Positions 53,501-55,974 of a stretch of DNA of 64,000 nucleotides are shown here, piece by piece (within the stretch, counting starts at the first letter, position 1; each line of letters begins with the position of its first letter). Below the pieces are notes generated by a model. The model searched no databases. It was not told where the DNA came from and saw nothing but the letters and a program-made list of their open reading frames with translations. The DNA comes from Anodontia alba (Eukaryota > Mollusca > Bivalvia > Lucinida > Lucinidae): NCBI GenBank assembly GCA_964016985.1, contig OZ024837.1, positions 38,136,591 through 38,200,590 of the forward strand, given 5' to 3'. Made by a program: the position numbers and the translations under genes.

Positions 53501-54169
53501 TATACCTTTGTGTAGTAATGATAATTGTCTCATGAACAATTACAGAAAGTCTACCTGGTGTGTCAAGGGTCCTTAATCATTATGCAATAGAAATGTTGCT
53601 TGAAGTGATTTTTTTTTTCACAATAAAATATGACAAATCAACTGAATTCATTTTTTGTTGTAAATATCAAAGTTAAAAAGAATGGCTTGAGTTTTTTTTG
53701 AGTCAAGTGATGAAATCCCCAATGACGTATTCCAAATACTTGCAGAATTATTGACATTTGAAGTGTTTGCTCAATTGTATCTAATTAATATTCATGAGGA
53801 ATCAATGAGGTACCAAGGATATTATTGGTTCAGAGAAACCAATGATATCATTCGTTCTTATAATAGTTTTGAAAATATTTTAAAATCTCCAAATTGTTAA
53901 TGCACAAATAATTAGATTTCCCACTTCTCTTACAAAAATAAAGAAACAGCGTTTCTTGGAACACTTTTATATTAGATTTCTGTGAATGACACATATTTTG
54001 TTTTTATGCTTTCAGGCATGATTTGTTAAGTATTCTTGTGAAAGTGAATGAAGAAGTGAGTCGTGGCAATGCTCATGTGGATGGTGGTATCTTCAAACAG
54101 ACCCCAGCCCCTGTAGTGACACTAAGAAAGAAATTGTTTTTCTTCAACCAGAACAGAATGATTAACTAA
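14360..54169 (+). CDS. casp8: Caspase-8/10-like initiator caspase (DED-DED-DD-caspase), 12 coding exons
   Basis: Twelve exons, 14360-14534, 17491-17692, 22219-22454, 28582-28854, 30776-30963, 32413-32584, 34070-34126, 36185-36571, 39989-40087, 42186-42488, 46138-46324 and 54016-54169, join in phase to 2433 nt (810 residues). Every junction has AG/GT borders. Domains by residue: DED1 about 28-108 (RxDL motif RKDL 98-101), DED2 about 127-205 (RVDL 193-196), Pro-rich linker 206-295, death domain about 299-392 (Trp349), Pro/Gln-rich linker 393-563, and caspase domain 564-810. Catalytic His647 (CILSHG) and Cys690 (QACQG) are present, VEVD709-712 precedes the small subunit, and the C-terminus carries TLRKKL. 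Caspase-8/10 proteins are cytosolic cysteine proteases that are activated by DED oligomerisation with FADD-type adaptors and start apoptosis by cleaving effector caspases. The DD is an addition to the usual layout. The gene looks intact. The start ATG has A at -3; a second ATG is three codons on. Confidence 0.93.
14584..14777. mobile_element. MITE family C, copy 1 (right end lost)
   Basis: Family C is TTAA + CCCTTGTCCTGCTGAA at the ends, with a central hairpin (gtagatccagatcagttggc with its complement). This copy starts 50 bases after exon 1 of the caspase gene and is joined at its right to copy 2. Confidence 0.82.
14778..14977. mobile_element. MITE family C, copy 2
   Basis: Runs from ttaacccttgtcctgctgaa to gacaagggttaa. 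The left arm of the central hairpin is partly deleted. It abuts copy 1 at a TTAA. Confidence 0.85.
15013..15217. mobile_element. MITE family E, copy 1
   Basis: Family E has TAGCTCCAGATA-like ends, a ttcttatttctcc arm, a central hairpin with a catatgttgtgggtactcat-like word, and a ggagaaataagaaaa arm. Here tagctgtagataagg begins it and caccttgtctgg ends it, with a diverged hairpin between. Confidence 0.65.
15225..15500. mobile_element. MITE family A, copy 7 (reverse)
   Basis: catcacgaaaacatgcctat at the left, central hairpin at 15335-15395, and ttttcataatg at the right. Confidence 0.9.
15714..15926. mobile_element. MITE family C, copy 3 (complete)
   Basis: TTAACCCTTGTCCTGCTGAA to CAGGACAAGGGTTAA, with a perfect central hairpin (agatcagttggcttctgaag and complement). 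TTAA at both ends fits a piggyBac-type target duplication. Confidence 0.92.
16175..16476 (+). mobile_element. tRNA-derived SINE (type S), copy 1
   Basis: The head carries a pol III A box (tagtggctcagttgg) and B box (ggttcgaccccc). The body is shared with other copies: ttgatcatg, ttcaagaagggcagttgtca, gcttagaggactaagcctgcc, and the tail taaaaactcaacacaaac. Confidence 0.88.
16988..17005. repeat. (TA)n microsatellite
   Basis: About nine TA dinucleotides. Confidence 0.85.
17025..17301. mobile_element. MITE family A, copy 8
   Basis: cattacgaaaacacgcctat at the left, central hairpin at 17130-17205, and gcgtgttttcatga at the right. Confidence 0.9.
17302..17452. mobile_element. MITE family E, copy 2 (partial)
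   Basis: tcatatttctccatggaaaacatatgttgtgg and the complementary hairpin half. It abuts family A copy 8 and lies 38 bases before caspase exon 2. Confidence 0.75.
17491..17692 (+). CDS. casp8: Caspase exon 2: second half of DED1
   Basis: Acceptor tttgtttcag, donor TTCAG|GTAAAT. Encodes residues 59-125, with FLLECLWLMHRKDLIRKLGF matching DED helices 5-6 and the RxDL signature. The phase fits exons 1 and 3. Confidence 0.92.
17866..17950. repeat. Hairpin repeat family M, copy 2
   Basis: agagaaaataaagcctggca followed by a hairpin (gatgtgaattgtct with its complement) and the inverted outer arm tgccaggctttattttct. The stem is about 40 bp. Confidence 0.85.
18283..18698. mobile_element. MITE family Q with 33-bp terminal inverted repeats
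   Basis: ggccaaataaaaaaaaatgt...gtttagggtaac at the left is complementary to gttaccctaaacacacataa...atttggcc at the right. A central gcaaacagtgtagacccaga hairpin lies at 18419-18487. It is flanked by TTA on each side and interrupts a SINE. Confidence 0.8.
18836..18990. mobile_element. MITE family B, degraded copy
   Basis: acaacctctttataacacta and aaaatgtatagattgtatagaaa (repeated twice) are recognisable. The right end is lost. Confidence 0.7.
19470..19682. mobile_element. MITE family D, copy 1
   Basis: TTAACCCTTAAAGCGCCAAT at the left, a central hairpin (gacccagatcagactgctcc with complement), then the agcagacgac arm. The right terminal repeat is not seen. Confidence 0.75.
19725..19905. repeat. 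Hairpin repeat family G, copy 1
   Basis: Central hairpin agaatttgctcctattgggagcaaatattt, flanked by ctcttctggaagggggtctt and agtagaccccatttcagaag. Other copies are at 28425, 54380, 55070, 57645 and 59370. Confidence 0.75.
20157..21745. mobile_element. Element with gatgcccccgcc ends and about nine internal 155-bp tandem units
   Basis: Left tatgcccccgccattttaaa and right gggcgggggcatctgtgtca are inverted. Between them the unit (ggtttccgttcgatatcttt ... gagttatggcccttttt) recurs about nine times, with gatatctttt and ccataactttc variants alternating in the middle units. No protein is encoded. A smaller element of similar style lies at 24963-25696. Confidence 0.75.
21856..22084 (+). mobile_element. 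SINE type S, 5'-truncated copy
   Basis: Starts at cagcaacattctttgg, has the shared body and the tail aaaacctcaacacacacaaa. The tRNA-like head is missing. It lies about 135 bases before caspase exon 3. Confidence 0.8.
22219..22454 (+). CDS. casp8: Caspase exon 3: DED2
   Basis: Acceptor tatttttcag, donor TTTG|GTAAGA. Residues 126-204 form a whole DED: KLLLELSEDI, LELFIFLEREGLI, then IKRVDLIDLVKEYF with the RxDL motif. Confidence 0.93.
22510..22778. mobile_element. Hairpin MITE family P, copy 1
   Basis: ctcaagaaaacaaatattta, a central tactcattagaattgcctca hairpin, gatgtccctaaat, then ggtcccaaagatgtttgagt. Matching parts occur at 36840-37170 and 55975-56190. Confidence 0.65.
22779..22945. repeat. 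167-bp palindromic element
   Basis: ggggataactgcattcaaat and ggggaggtaaatcgg on the left are complementary to ccgatttacctcccc and atttgatgcagttatcccc on the right. The centre is a CpG-containing loop (cggcgacgcgtcagcgg). Confidence 0.85.
22946..23153. mobile_element. Probable MITE with cattctaatgcatt ends
   Basis: cattctaatgcattt at the left is complementary to aatgcattagaatg at the right. An inner inverted pair is ttgcgacagtatat/atataccgtcgcaa. It abuts the 22779-22945 palindrome. Confidence 0.65.
23395..23522. mobile_element. MITE family E, partial copy
   Basis: tttcttatttctccataaaa and a diverged hairpin ending gagtacccacaata. Confidence 0.6.
23523..23925. mobile_element. MITE family E, copy split by a family C insertion
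   Basis: tagctccagatatgagg at the left and catctggagcta at the right are inverted ends. The E body is interrupted between ctttttgt and aaaatgcctc by the family C element at 23685-23898. Confidence 0.8.
23685..23898. mobile_element. MITE family C, copy 4 (reverse), nested in E
   Basis: TTAACCCTTGTC to GACAAGGGTTAA, with a near-perfect central hairpin. TTAA occurs at both junctions with the host E element. Confidence 0.9.
23924..24046 (+). repeat. 15-bp tandem repeat, about eight copies
   Basis: Units of aaatacaccttaatc or aaatacaccttaatt follow one another without gaps. Confidence 0.93.
24351..24598 (-). mobile_element. tRNA-derived SINE, second type, with poly(A) tail
   Basis: On the minus strand a tRNA-like head has an A box (tagcctagtggataaga) and B box (ggttcgagcct). 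The body follows, then aaaacccaaatc and an A tail seen as the T run at 24351-24375. This SINE body is unrelated to type S. Confidence 0.85.
24869..25891. mobile_element. MITE family A, copy 9, split by a tandem-unit element
   Basis: The left part (catcatgaaaacatacctat to gtatacatg) ends near 24962 and the right part (ttatttttcttatttttgct to ttttcgtaatg) resumes near 25697, with the central hairpin at 25715-25795. Confidence 0.85.
24963..25696. mobile_element. Inserted element with atgccccgccac start and about 188-bp tandem units
   Basis: Three units containing cgcaactcctcctacagttt, ggatggtctgaagatatgca and agccctaatactacagaaat lie at about 25050, 25240 and 25428. A short hairpin (ccgccacccaaaaagtggcgg) opens the element. 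No protein is encoded. It sits inside family A copy 9. Confidence 0.75.
25996..26219. mobile_element. MITE family B, copy 1 (complete)
   Basis: tacactacaacctctttata at the left and tataaagaggttgtggtgta at the right. The centre tgaaaaatgaccataaatggtcatttttca is a perfect palindrome. TA flanks suggest a Tc1/mariner-superfamily mobiliser. Confidence 0.92.
26248..26394 (+). mobile_element. SINE type S, partial copy
   Basis: A diverged B box (caagttcatatcccagc), then agattaatcatgaaatcatt and cttctgctgattcaaaaag. Confidence 0.6.
26515..26695. mobile_element. MITE family E, copy with intact hairpin
   Basis: gtactcattagaagtgcttc and its complement form the centre. The arms are ttcttatttctccatgaaaa and tttcatggagaaataagaa. 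Confidence 0.85.
26953..27480 (+). mobile_element. SINE type S, split by a family F MITE
   Basis: The head cctcagttgttcagttagat is cut at about 26986. It resumes at 27215 with gtaatcaggaggttgcgggt and the complete body and tail (ctcgacacaaacaaa). Confidence 0.82.
26986..27214. mobile_element. MITE family F, copy 1 (nested in SINE)
   Basis: cagggcccagttcaaagcg at the left and aacaactgggccctg at the right. Inner pairs are cgttaactgtttt and attttttgctgaaaaaa/ttttttcagcaaaaaatt. Confidence 0.85.
27484..27645 (+). mobile_element. SINE type S, 3' body fragment
   Basis: gtgcagttgtcagttactga and cttagaggactaagcctgcc repeat the body of the preceding copy in direct orientation. Confidence 0.7.
27670..27880. 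mobile_element. MITE family E, copy with perfect hairpin
   Basis: gggtactcattagaagcgcctcg pairs with its complement. The arms are ttcttatttctccacgaaaa and ttttcgtcgagaaataagaa. Confidence 0.88.
28042..28308. mobile_element. MITE family A, copy 10 (central hairpin rearranged)
   Basis: cacgaaaacatgcctat at the left and gcgtgttttcgtaat at the right. The left half of the hairpin (aaaacatagattgtgggt) is tandemly duplicated and the right half is missing. Confidence 0.85.
28375..28530. repeat. Hairpin repeat family G, copy 2
   Basis: aggaaagaattttctcccaa pairs with tgggagcaaattctttcct, followed by agtagaccccttttcagaag. It lies about 50 bases before exon 4. Confidence 0.78.
28582..28854 (+). CDS. 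casp8: Caspase exon 4: Pro-rich linker between DED2 and DD
   Basis: Acceptor ttctgcttaag, donor ACAAG|GTACAG. Open in the required phase for 91 residues, rich in Pro, Gln, Ser and Arg (PPLPQPPHSPSGPAG). No domain is seen. A disordered spacer is expected between these modules. The acceptor has a weaker pyrimidine tract than the others. Confidence 0.75.
28880..29022. other. Intron stretch with internal short repeats
   Basis: tgtattaagcaa-type words occur twice (28909, 28967). Nothing else is recognised. Confidence 0.4.
29023..29266. mobile_element. MITE family D, copy 2 (reverse)
   Basis: ttaacccttaaaaggcca at the left, central hairpin (gacccagatcagactgctcc) perfect, and gcagtttaagggttaa at the right. 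TTAA at both ends. Confidence 0.88.
29283..29370. mobile_element. MITE family E, fragment
   Basis: ctgataagaggagtagccag, ttcttatttttctatgaaaa and gtgggtactcaatagaag, then lost. Confidence 0.55.
29707..30228. repeat. 522-bp near-perfect palindrome (inverted repeat with SINE arms)
   Basis: The left arm (gacagataggctttt, a smaller hairpin at 29725-29788, gtagtagaatgggctatctg) is matched inverted by the right arm (cagatagcccattctactac, a hairpin at 30148-30212, aggcctatctgtc). The central 29866-30082 consists of two inverted SINE type S 3' bodies meeting near 29980. Few mismatches are seen. Confidence 0.92.
30372..30500 (+). mobile_element. tRNA-Ser-like SINE
   Basis: gcgtctgggtggccaagtgg (A-box region) and ggtcctagggttgaatctc (B box), followed by cacttcattgcacagagcct as in the split copy at 17709-18283. 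Confidence 0.7.
30521..30738. mobile_element. MITE family B, copy 2
   Basis: tacacaacaacctctttata at the left and tataaagaggttgtagtata at the right, with a perfect central ttgaaaaaatgaccatttat/atggtcatttttcaat stem. It ends 37 bases before caspase exon 5. Confidence 0.9.
30776..30963 (+). CDS. casp8: Caspase exon 5: first two thirds of the death domain
   Basis: Acceptor ttatctctgcag, donor CAG|GTAGGT, phase 0. Residues 296-358 resemble death-domain helices 1-5: LLRRISGDV, DDFGMELGFSNPDIATYR, and ERTYQMIKHWQ with the conserved Trp349. A MITE family B copy ends 37 bases upstream. Confidence 0.88.
31080..31245. repeat. Inverted repeat ending in T/A runs
   Basis: tttttggtaatttaaaagggccataaat at 31110 is complementary in part to atttatggcccttccaaatcaccaaaaa at 31201. 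It is a palindromic element about 150 bp long. Confidence 0.6.
31580..31858. mobile_element. MITE family A, copy 11
   Basis: attacgaaaacatgcctatt at the left, a perfect central hairpin, and taggcgtgttttcgtaatg at the right. Confidence 0.92.
31862..32352. mobile_element. MITE family E, copy split by a SINE
   Basis: The left part ends at cccacaacatacctttt (31985). The missing arm tttcatggagaaataagaa resumes at 32297 and ends in ctcttatctggaatt. Confidence 0.85.
31986..32294 (+). mobile_element. SINE type S, full-length copy nested in E
   Basis: The head agccggcctcagtggctcag has an A box, ggttgcgggttcaacccctg carries the B box, and the complete body and tail (aaaatctcaacacaaac) follow. tRNA-like pairing gccggcctc/gaggccggc closes the head. 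Confidence 0.92.
32413..32584 (+). CDS. casp8: Caspase exon 6: end of the death domain and linker
   Basis: Acceptor tttatttcaag, donor CAGG|GTAGGT. Residues 359-415 begin with VAPGLKYALDKLGYKRTSEV, matching death-domain helices 5-6 (the L..AL..LG pattern), then a Gln/Pro-rich linker starts. Confidence 0.85.
32602..32814. mobile_element. MITE family C, copy 5
   Basis: ttaacccttctcttgctgaa at the left, a perfect central hairpin, and gcttgacaaggttaa at the right. It begins 17 bases after the exon 6 donor. Confidence 0.9.
32825..33390 (+). mobile_element. SINE type S, split by family A copy 12
   Basis: A diverged B box (gtgcaagtttgaattccag) and gattgatcatgaagtaattt precede the insertion. cgcccttccacaaattcaag, gggcagttgtcagttactgg and cttagaggactcaacctgct follow it. 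Confidence 0.78.
32923..33199. mobile_element. MITE family A, copy 12 (reverse, nested in SINE)
   Basis: catcacgaaaacatgcctat at the left, central hairpin, and ggcgtgttttcttaatg at the right. Confidence 0.9.
33660..33806. mobile_element. MITE family E, left two thirds
   Basis: tagctccagatattatgg, ttcttatttctccatgaatg, then an intact hairpin (cactcattagaagtgcct and complement). The right end is missing. Confidence 0.78.
33819..34040. mobile_element. MITE family A, copy 13 (hairpin deleted)
   Basis: cattacgaaaacacgcctat at the left and gtatcttttcgtgatg at the right. The central hairpin is mostly deleted. It ends 29 bases before caspase exon 7, so it overlaps the usual branch-point region. Confidence 0.88.
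34070..34126 (+). CDS. casp8: Caspase exon 7: 57-nt linker exon
   Basis: Acceptor ttttttacag and donor GCT|GTAAGT. It encodes 19 residues, EEPNFQPAGPPEPPNVCMS, in the phase that joins exons 6 and 8. Its length is a multiple of three, so skipping would keep the frame. It lies between a family A MITE (ends 34040) and a pogo-like element (starts 34133). Confidence 0.72.
34133..34441. mobile_element. Pogo-like MITE, copy 1
   Basis: tacagtcgactctcattatc at the left with a diverged inverted right end (gtctagataacgagatgta). The copy at 44768-45070 shows the intact ends. It begins 6 bases after the exon 7 donor. Confidence 0.8.
34850..35127. mobile_element. MITE family A, copy 14 (reverse)
   Basis: catcacgaaaacatacctat at the left, a near-perfect central hairpin, and ggcatgttttcataatg at the right. 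Confidence 0.92.
35170..35517. mobile_element. MITE family K, copy 1
   Basis: accgtattcgacctaattac at the left is complementary to gtaattaggtcgaatacggt at the right, and gtgcgcttata repeats inside. The central hairpin acatatgttgtgggcactcg is nearly perfect. Confidence 0.9.
35977..36166. mobile_element. MITE family E, copy close to exon 8
   Basis: ttcttatttttcaaggaaaa, a diverged hairpin (gggcactcgttagaagggct), gagaaataagtcaaa and ttatcaagagct. It ends 18 bases before exon 8. Confidence 0.72.
36185..36571 (+). CDS. casp8: Caspase exon 8: long Gln/Pro-rich linker
   Basis: Acceptor aatcttacag, donor AAAAG|GTATAA. Open for 129 residues in the correct phase. Contains PPVVEHLQQ, NITQQLQQLSMAGGI and many Gln, Pro and Val residues before the caspase domain. 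No domain is recognised. The prodomain-to-protease linker is much longer than in vertebrate caspase-8. Confidence 0.85.
36588..36613. repeat. (CA)n microsatellite
   Basis: Imperfect cacaca/cata repeats just after the exon 8 donor. Confidence 0.85.
36617..36827. mobile_element. MITE family C, copy 6
   Basis: ttaacccttgtcatgctgaa to aggacaagggttaa with the central hairpin. Begins 45 bases after the exon 8 donor. Confidence 0.9.
36830..37170. mobile_element. Hairpin MITE family P, copy 2
   Basis: gactcaaacaccattggctt, ctcaagaaaacaaata, a central agaattgcctcattgaggca hairpin, gacatccctaaatta and tcccaaagatgtttgaggca. Confidence 0.68.
37176..37454. mobile_element. MITE family A, copy 15 (reverse)
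   Basis: catcacgaaaacatgcctat at the left, central hairpin, and gtgtgttttcgtaatg at the right. Confidence 0.9.
37546..37972. mobile_element. MITE family E, copy split by a family B insertion
   Basis: tagctccagatatgaggggg begins it. The E body resumes after 37796 with a diverged hairpin and ends ttttatctagagtta. Confidence 0.78.
37574..37796. mobile_element. MITE family B, copy 3 (nested in E)
   Basis: tacaccacaatctctttata to ataaaggggttgtagtgta with a perfect central palindrome. Confidence 0.9.
38050..38335 (+). mobile_element. SINE type S, 5'-truncated, with internal duplication
   Basis: The body segment gaatgtgcacaaatactgat...ggactaagtctg occurs twice in a row (from 38155 and 38198). Confidence 0.78.
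38448..38749 (+). mobile_element. SINE type S, full-length with target-site duplication
   Basis: A complete head (A box cggtggctcagttgg, B box gcgggttcgagg), body, and acaaac repeats at the tail. The word acaattattgttt flanks both ends (38435-38447 and about 38756-38768), a direct duplication as expected for retrotransposition. Confidence 0.92.
38917..39138. mobile_element. MITE family B, copy 4
   Basis: tacactacaaccactttata to ataaagaggttgtggtgta with the perfect centre. Confidence 0.9.
39170..39640. mobile_element. Element with cccgccaca hairpin, split by a family F MITE
   Basis: tacccgccacatgatagtggcagggtac opens it, and ctgccacacgatagtggcat recurs near the end. The style is like the 24963 element. 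Family F copy 2 lies inside. Confidence 0.6.
39348..39545. mobile_element. MITE family F, copy 2
   Basis: ctgggcctagttgttcaaag at the left and aatgaacaactgggccctg at the right. Confidence 0.82.
39649..39862. mobile_element. MITE family C, copy 7 (reverse)
   Basis: ttaacctatgtcctgctgaa to caggacaagggttaa with a perfect central hairpin. Confidence 0.9.
39989..40087 (+). CDS. casp8: Caspase exon 9: start of the large subunit
   Basis: Acceptor tttttataag, donor GCCG|GTAAGT. Residues 564-596 contain GICVIINNRNF and RRGTEVDA, matching the caspase-8 large-subunit start (the CLIINN and GT.LDA patterns). Confidence 0.93.
40360..40450. repeat. gcaaacagtgtagaccctga hairpin
   Basis: tagaccctgatcagatgctg pairs imperfectly with gtggcatttgatctcggtcta. 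The same core lies in the 522-bp palindrome arms and in families C, D and Q. Confidence 0.65.
40726..41003. mobile_element. MITE family A, copy 16 (reverse)
   Basis: catcacgaaaacatgcctat, a perfect central hairpin, and gacgtgttttcataatg. Confidence 0.93.
41214..41412. mobile_element. MITE family C, copy 8 (right end lost)
   Basis: ttaatgaacccttatcctgc and the central hairpin with deletions, then tgggcgtggcaactcagcat. Confidence 0.72.
41712..41987. mobile_element. MITE family A, copy 17 (reverse)
   Basis: catcaggaaaacatacatat, a near-perfect central hairpin, and ggcatgttttcgtaatg. Confidence 0.9.
42186..42488 (+). CDS. casp8: Caspase exon 10: catalytic exon (His647, Cys690)
   Basis: Acceptor ttttcttttcag, donor GCAG|GTAATT. 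Residues 597-697 carry FDCFVCCILSHG (catalytic His codon 42335-42337) and PKLFFLQACQGRDK (catalytic Cys codon 42464-42466). CPSLAGKPK is typical of caspase-8/10. Confidence 0.97.
42592..42816. mobile_element. MITE family B, copy 5
   Basis: tacactacaacctctttgta to ataaagaggtcgtggtgta with the perfect centre. Confidence 0.9.
42882..43070. mobile_element. MITE family C, copy 9 (reverse, diverged)
   Basis: ttaacccttatcctgctgaa to agcaggataacagttaa. The hairpin is partly deleted. Confidence 0.8.
43075..44470. other. Intron 10 stretch with few recognised elements
   Basis: Short duplicated words (gacagctgtcagacaaactg / tttgtcagacaatctg near 43490-43660) and an inverted pair gaggactttatttagtttgtgagtgatttgc / gcaaatcactcacaaat near 44180-44240 are visible. 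No coding exon is supported. Confidence 0.5.
44474..44744. mobile_element. MITE family A, copy 18
   Basis: The left terminal repeat is shortened (acaggactattcaaat). The central hairpin is present and gcgtgttttcgtgatg closes it. Confidence 0.88.
44768..45070. mobile_element. Pogo-like MITE, copy 2 (complete)
   Basis: tacagttgactcaaattatc at the left and gataacgagagtcgactgta at the right, with cttcgagatatccgtacctc inside. Ends of this type are known from pogo/Tigger-related elements. Confidence 0.85.
45212..45490. mobile_element. MITE family A, copy 19 (reverse)
   Basis: catcacgaaaacacacctgt, a central hairpin with mismatches, and gtgtgttttcataatg. Confidence 0.9.
45638..45886. mobile_element. 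MITE family F, copy 3
   Basis: cagggcccagttgttcaaag to tttgaacaattgggcccag, with inner attttttgctgaaaaaaatg and its complement. Confidence 0.88.
46138..46324 (+). CDS. casp8: Caspase exon 11: inter-subunit linker and small-subunit start
   Basis: Acceptor tctatatttaaag, donor AAAG|GTAATT. Residues 698-759 include the acidic linker with VEVD (709-712), a good self-processing site, then IPNESDFLVGYATVPGYVSF and GSWYIRKLCEAL, the small-subunit substrate-pocket region. Confidence 0.95.
46340..46600 (+). mobile_element. Probable tRNA-derived SINE, third type
   Basis: tcaattggtagagtgtctgc (A-box-like) and ggttgtgggctcgatccc (B-box-like) lie 35 bases apart, with a body unrelated to the other SINEs. 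Only one copy is in the window. Confidence 0.5.
46947..47253 (+). other. Short open frames at the left of the 6-kb block, unrecognised
   Basis: A frame ending 47168 and an overlapping one ending 47253 follow a tttttgttccag acceptor-like site at 47080. The second frame (IQRCDMLYLDYYWISCELAK) has coding-like composition, but I recognise no family and cannot show it is expressed. Confidence 0.2.
47300..47480 (+). repeat. Degenerate cagtcaccagtcac repeats
   Basis: Words ccagtcac, gggcatccaggc and ataaaatcac recur irregularly, leading into the 60-bp minisatellite. Confidence 0.75.
47488..47950 (+). repeat. 60-bp minisatellite
   Basis: The word tactagtgtccggtcattgt starts units at 47491, 47551, 47611, 47670, 47730 and 47789, with decayed units to 47950 and around 48220-48310. 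Unit body: gtcgcattattagtgactcc then taccgggcaacagttacgag. Confidence 0.95.
49887..49910. repeat. (TA)n microsatellite
   Basis: About 12 TA dinucleotides. Confidence 0.9.
52050..52088. repeat. A-run followed by G-rich run
   Basis: About ten A then ggggaggggtggggg and a long G run. It could form a G-quadruplex. Confidence 0.8.
52368..52695. repeat. Hairpin halves flanking a TTAA MITE
   Basis: atgaagttttttaaaagtaa...aacgagtaatac before TTAA at 52413 is complementary to the sequence after TTAA at 52650 (gtcttactcgttaaaatacg...aaaacttcat). Between them lies a roughly 238-bp TTAACCTATAG...CTATAGGTTAA element. Confidence 0.8.
52787..53312. mobile_element. MITE family A, copy 20, split by a family B insertion
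   Basis: cattacaaaaacacgcctat begins it; the left part ends in ccagttttacta. The right part resumes tatggaagtggggtttaag and ends gacatgtttttgtgatg. Confidence 0.87.
53019..53259. mobile_element. MITE family B, copy 6 (nested in A)
   Basis: tacaccacaacctctttata to ataaagaggttgtagtgta. A TA is present at each junction with the host A copy, and a 17-bp segment (gttagttaaacaaccatgtt) is internally duplicated. Confidence 0.92.
53320..54000. other. Intron 11 right part, mostly unannotated
   Basis: 53325-53425 resembles the right side of family G (gaagggccttggtgtgctgg, aaatggcagaaaa). The remainder is AT-rich with nothing recognised. Confidence 0.5.
54016..54169 (+). CDS. casp8: Caspase exon 12: C-terminus of the small subunit
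   Basis: Acceptor ttatgctttcag. Residues 760-810 include LLSILVKVNEEVSRG and PVVTLRKKLFFF, then the stop TAA at 54167-54169. The intron before it is the longest in the gene (about 7.7 kb) and carries the large inverted-repeat block. Confidence 0.95.
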
Positions 54170-54211
54170 TACTTGACATGCAGCTTGGAGCTTGGAGAGT
54201 AAATTTTTTTT

Positions 54212-54217
54212 AATAAA
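54212..54217 (+). terminator. casp8: Polyadenylation signal AATAAA of the caspase gene
   Basis: A canonical hexamer lies 43 bases after the stop codon, followed by a T/G-containing stretch. It predicts a very short 3' UTR. Longer isoforms using later signals cannot be excluded. Confidence 0.65.
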
Positions 54218-54334
54218 GGACTTTATAAGGACTGTTTACAAGACAGCAAAGAGCAAATGCAGATTGCATTTTCTTACAGTCTGGTCAGGGTCTTGAGAGT
54301 AGCTTGCTATGGAATTTCTATGGAATGCATACAC

Positions 54335-54570
54335 ATTCAATGGAGGCAGCTTAATCTTTTTCCTCTCCTCTGACAAGAGGCCTACTCTAAAAGGAAAAAA
54401 TTTGGGAGCAAATTCTTTCCTTTTTGAGTAGACCTCTTGTCAGAAGCAGGTTGGTTTGTAGAAAAAACAAACAGGAAGTCACAAAAATGAGAGCAGTCAG
54501 TTGACTCCGCTGAGTAATTACTGTAAACAATTAGTCCAGTTAATTGGATTCCTCTGCTCTTATCATTACC
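54335..54570. repeat. Hairpin repeat family G, copy 3
   Basis: ctactctaaaaggaaaaaat with gggagcaaattctttcctttttgagtag, followed by aaacaaacaggaagtcacaa. Just downstream of the caspase polyadenylation signal. Confidence 0.75.
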
Positions 54571-54645
54571 ATAGCCATTAAGAATAGCTGCCTCTTGCTT
54601 GAGAAGTCTCACTAAAATGGGATCATATGCGTGACAAGCTTCTAG

Positions 54646-54674
<29 letters not shown>
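54646..54674. repeat. (TA)n microsatellite
   Basis: About 14 TA dinucleotides. Confidence 0.9.
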
Positions 54675-54676
<2 letters not shown>

Positions 54677-55059
54677 CATTTCCTTTGCAATGAAATATAT
54701 AATGTTAATAAATCTTTGATGTGGATATGGAAAACTTAAAAATAGAGGATTCCAATTAGACAGAACCTGTAAGTATATTGTCCACTTGAACTTTACCTAT
54801 CAAGGGAGATAATAGAAAAAGTCTACTGCTACCTCTCATTGTCTTCCCGTTATACCATAGTGGAAAATCTGCCATGTGTATTATTTGCCATAGGAAGGCA
54901 ACAAATATCTTGACCAGAAATGATGTACGGGCTCTTCAGTTTTCTCATGTGTCATAATTTACATTGCTGTGGAAGACTATGATCAGGAATCATGACACCA
55001 TAGTGATGCCATTTGCTACGATTTTAAGGGGAATGGATAGTTTTAGGGAGACATCTCTG

Positions 55060-55225
55060 CCATTTTCAATTTACCTCCCTTCTGAAAAGTTGTCTACTAT
55101 AAAAGGAATGGCAAATCGTACCCAAGTGAGCAAATTCATTTCTTTTCAGAATAAACCTCTTTTAGAAGAGGTTTTGTGTAGGAGAGCAAAAAGGAAGTCA
55201 CAGAATGTGTGTTCCTTGTAAAAAT
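55060..55225. repeat. Hairpin repeat family G, copy 4 (diverged)
   Basis: cccttctgaaaagttgtcta and ctcttttagaagaggttttg around a decayed hairpin, then agcaaaaaggaagtcacaga. Confidence 0.6.
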
Positions 55226-55329
55226 GGCGGAAACTCTGCCATGTGTACCAAGTCCCCTTAAATGGTGTTTTAATTTTTACCTTTCTCTGGGCTAATTCAG
55301 CAGATGACAAATTGGTGATATTTTTGTCT

Positions 55330-55430
55330 TACTTCTTCCAGGAAACAGGATTTGCTGTTTCATACAAATTGTCTCCATTGGAGACAATTTGCATGAAATG
55401 TCTTATCCTATTTTCTGGGAAAAGTAAGAT
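55330..55430. repeat. Hairpin repeat family M, copy 3
   Basis: catacaaattgtctccattggagacaatttgcatg is a hairpin with outer arms caggaaacaggat and atcctattttctggg. Confidence 0.7.
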
Positions 55431-55639
55431 ATATTATTTCAAAATGTCACCTGCTGAAATTTTTAGCGAGAGTGCTAAGTGTTAAGGATTAATAAAACAT
55501 CAGGTGGTATTTTCAGAGAACTTGACATGCAGGAAAGCAAACAGGAAGTCTCCTAATTTGTCTTCTTTGCAAAAACATGATGGCTAAATCTCCAGATTGA
55601 ATAAAATGCCAAGCTATATTTTCAGAGAAAATAGGAAAA

Positions 55640-55970
55640 CTCATTTGATGTGTCATTTTGGCTTTTGAAGCACAAGATATGTATATAGTGTAATTTATTG
55701 TCACAGCAGGCCTCTTGGCTTACTGTCTTTTTAACTAATATAACTTTCATAAAATATTCTTTAAATATTTATCGTTACTGTACTAAACTGGATTAATATA
55801 CCGTTTTAATGTAAATAGTCCTCTTGAGTTGACATGTTGTTAAACCTAAACTCATCATCATTATCATGATAAAATAATATCCTAAGGCTATACAAAATCA
55901 TCACCTAAATTCTTTTTATATCTAGAGCAAAGACTAAAATTTAAATCAAGTTTAATCTACAATAAAACAT
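55640..55970. other. AT-rich stretch, nothing recognised
   Basis: No open frame or repeat supported. Confidence 0.5.
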
Positions 55971-55974
55971 CAAA

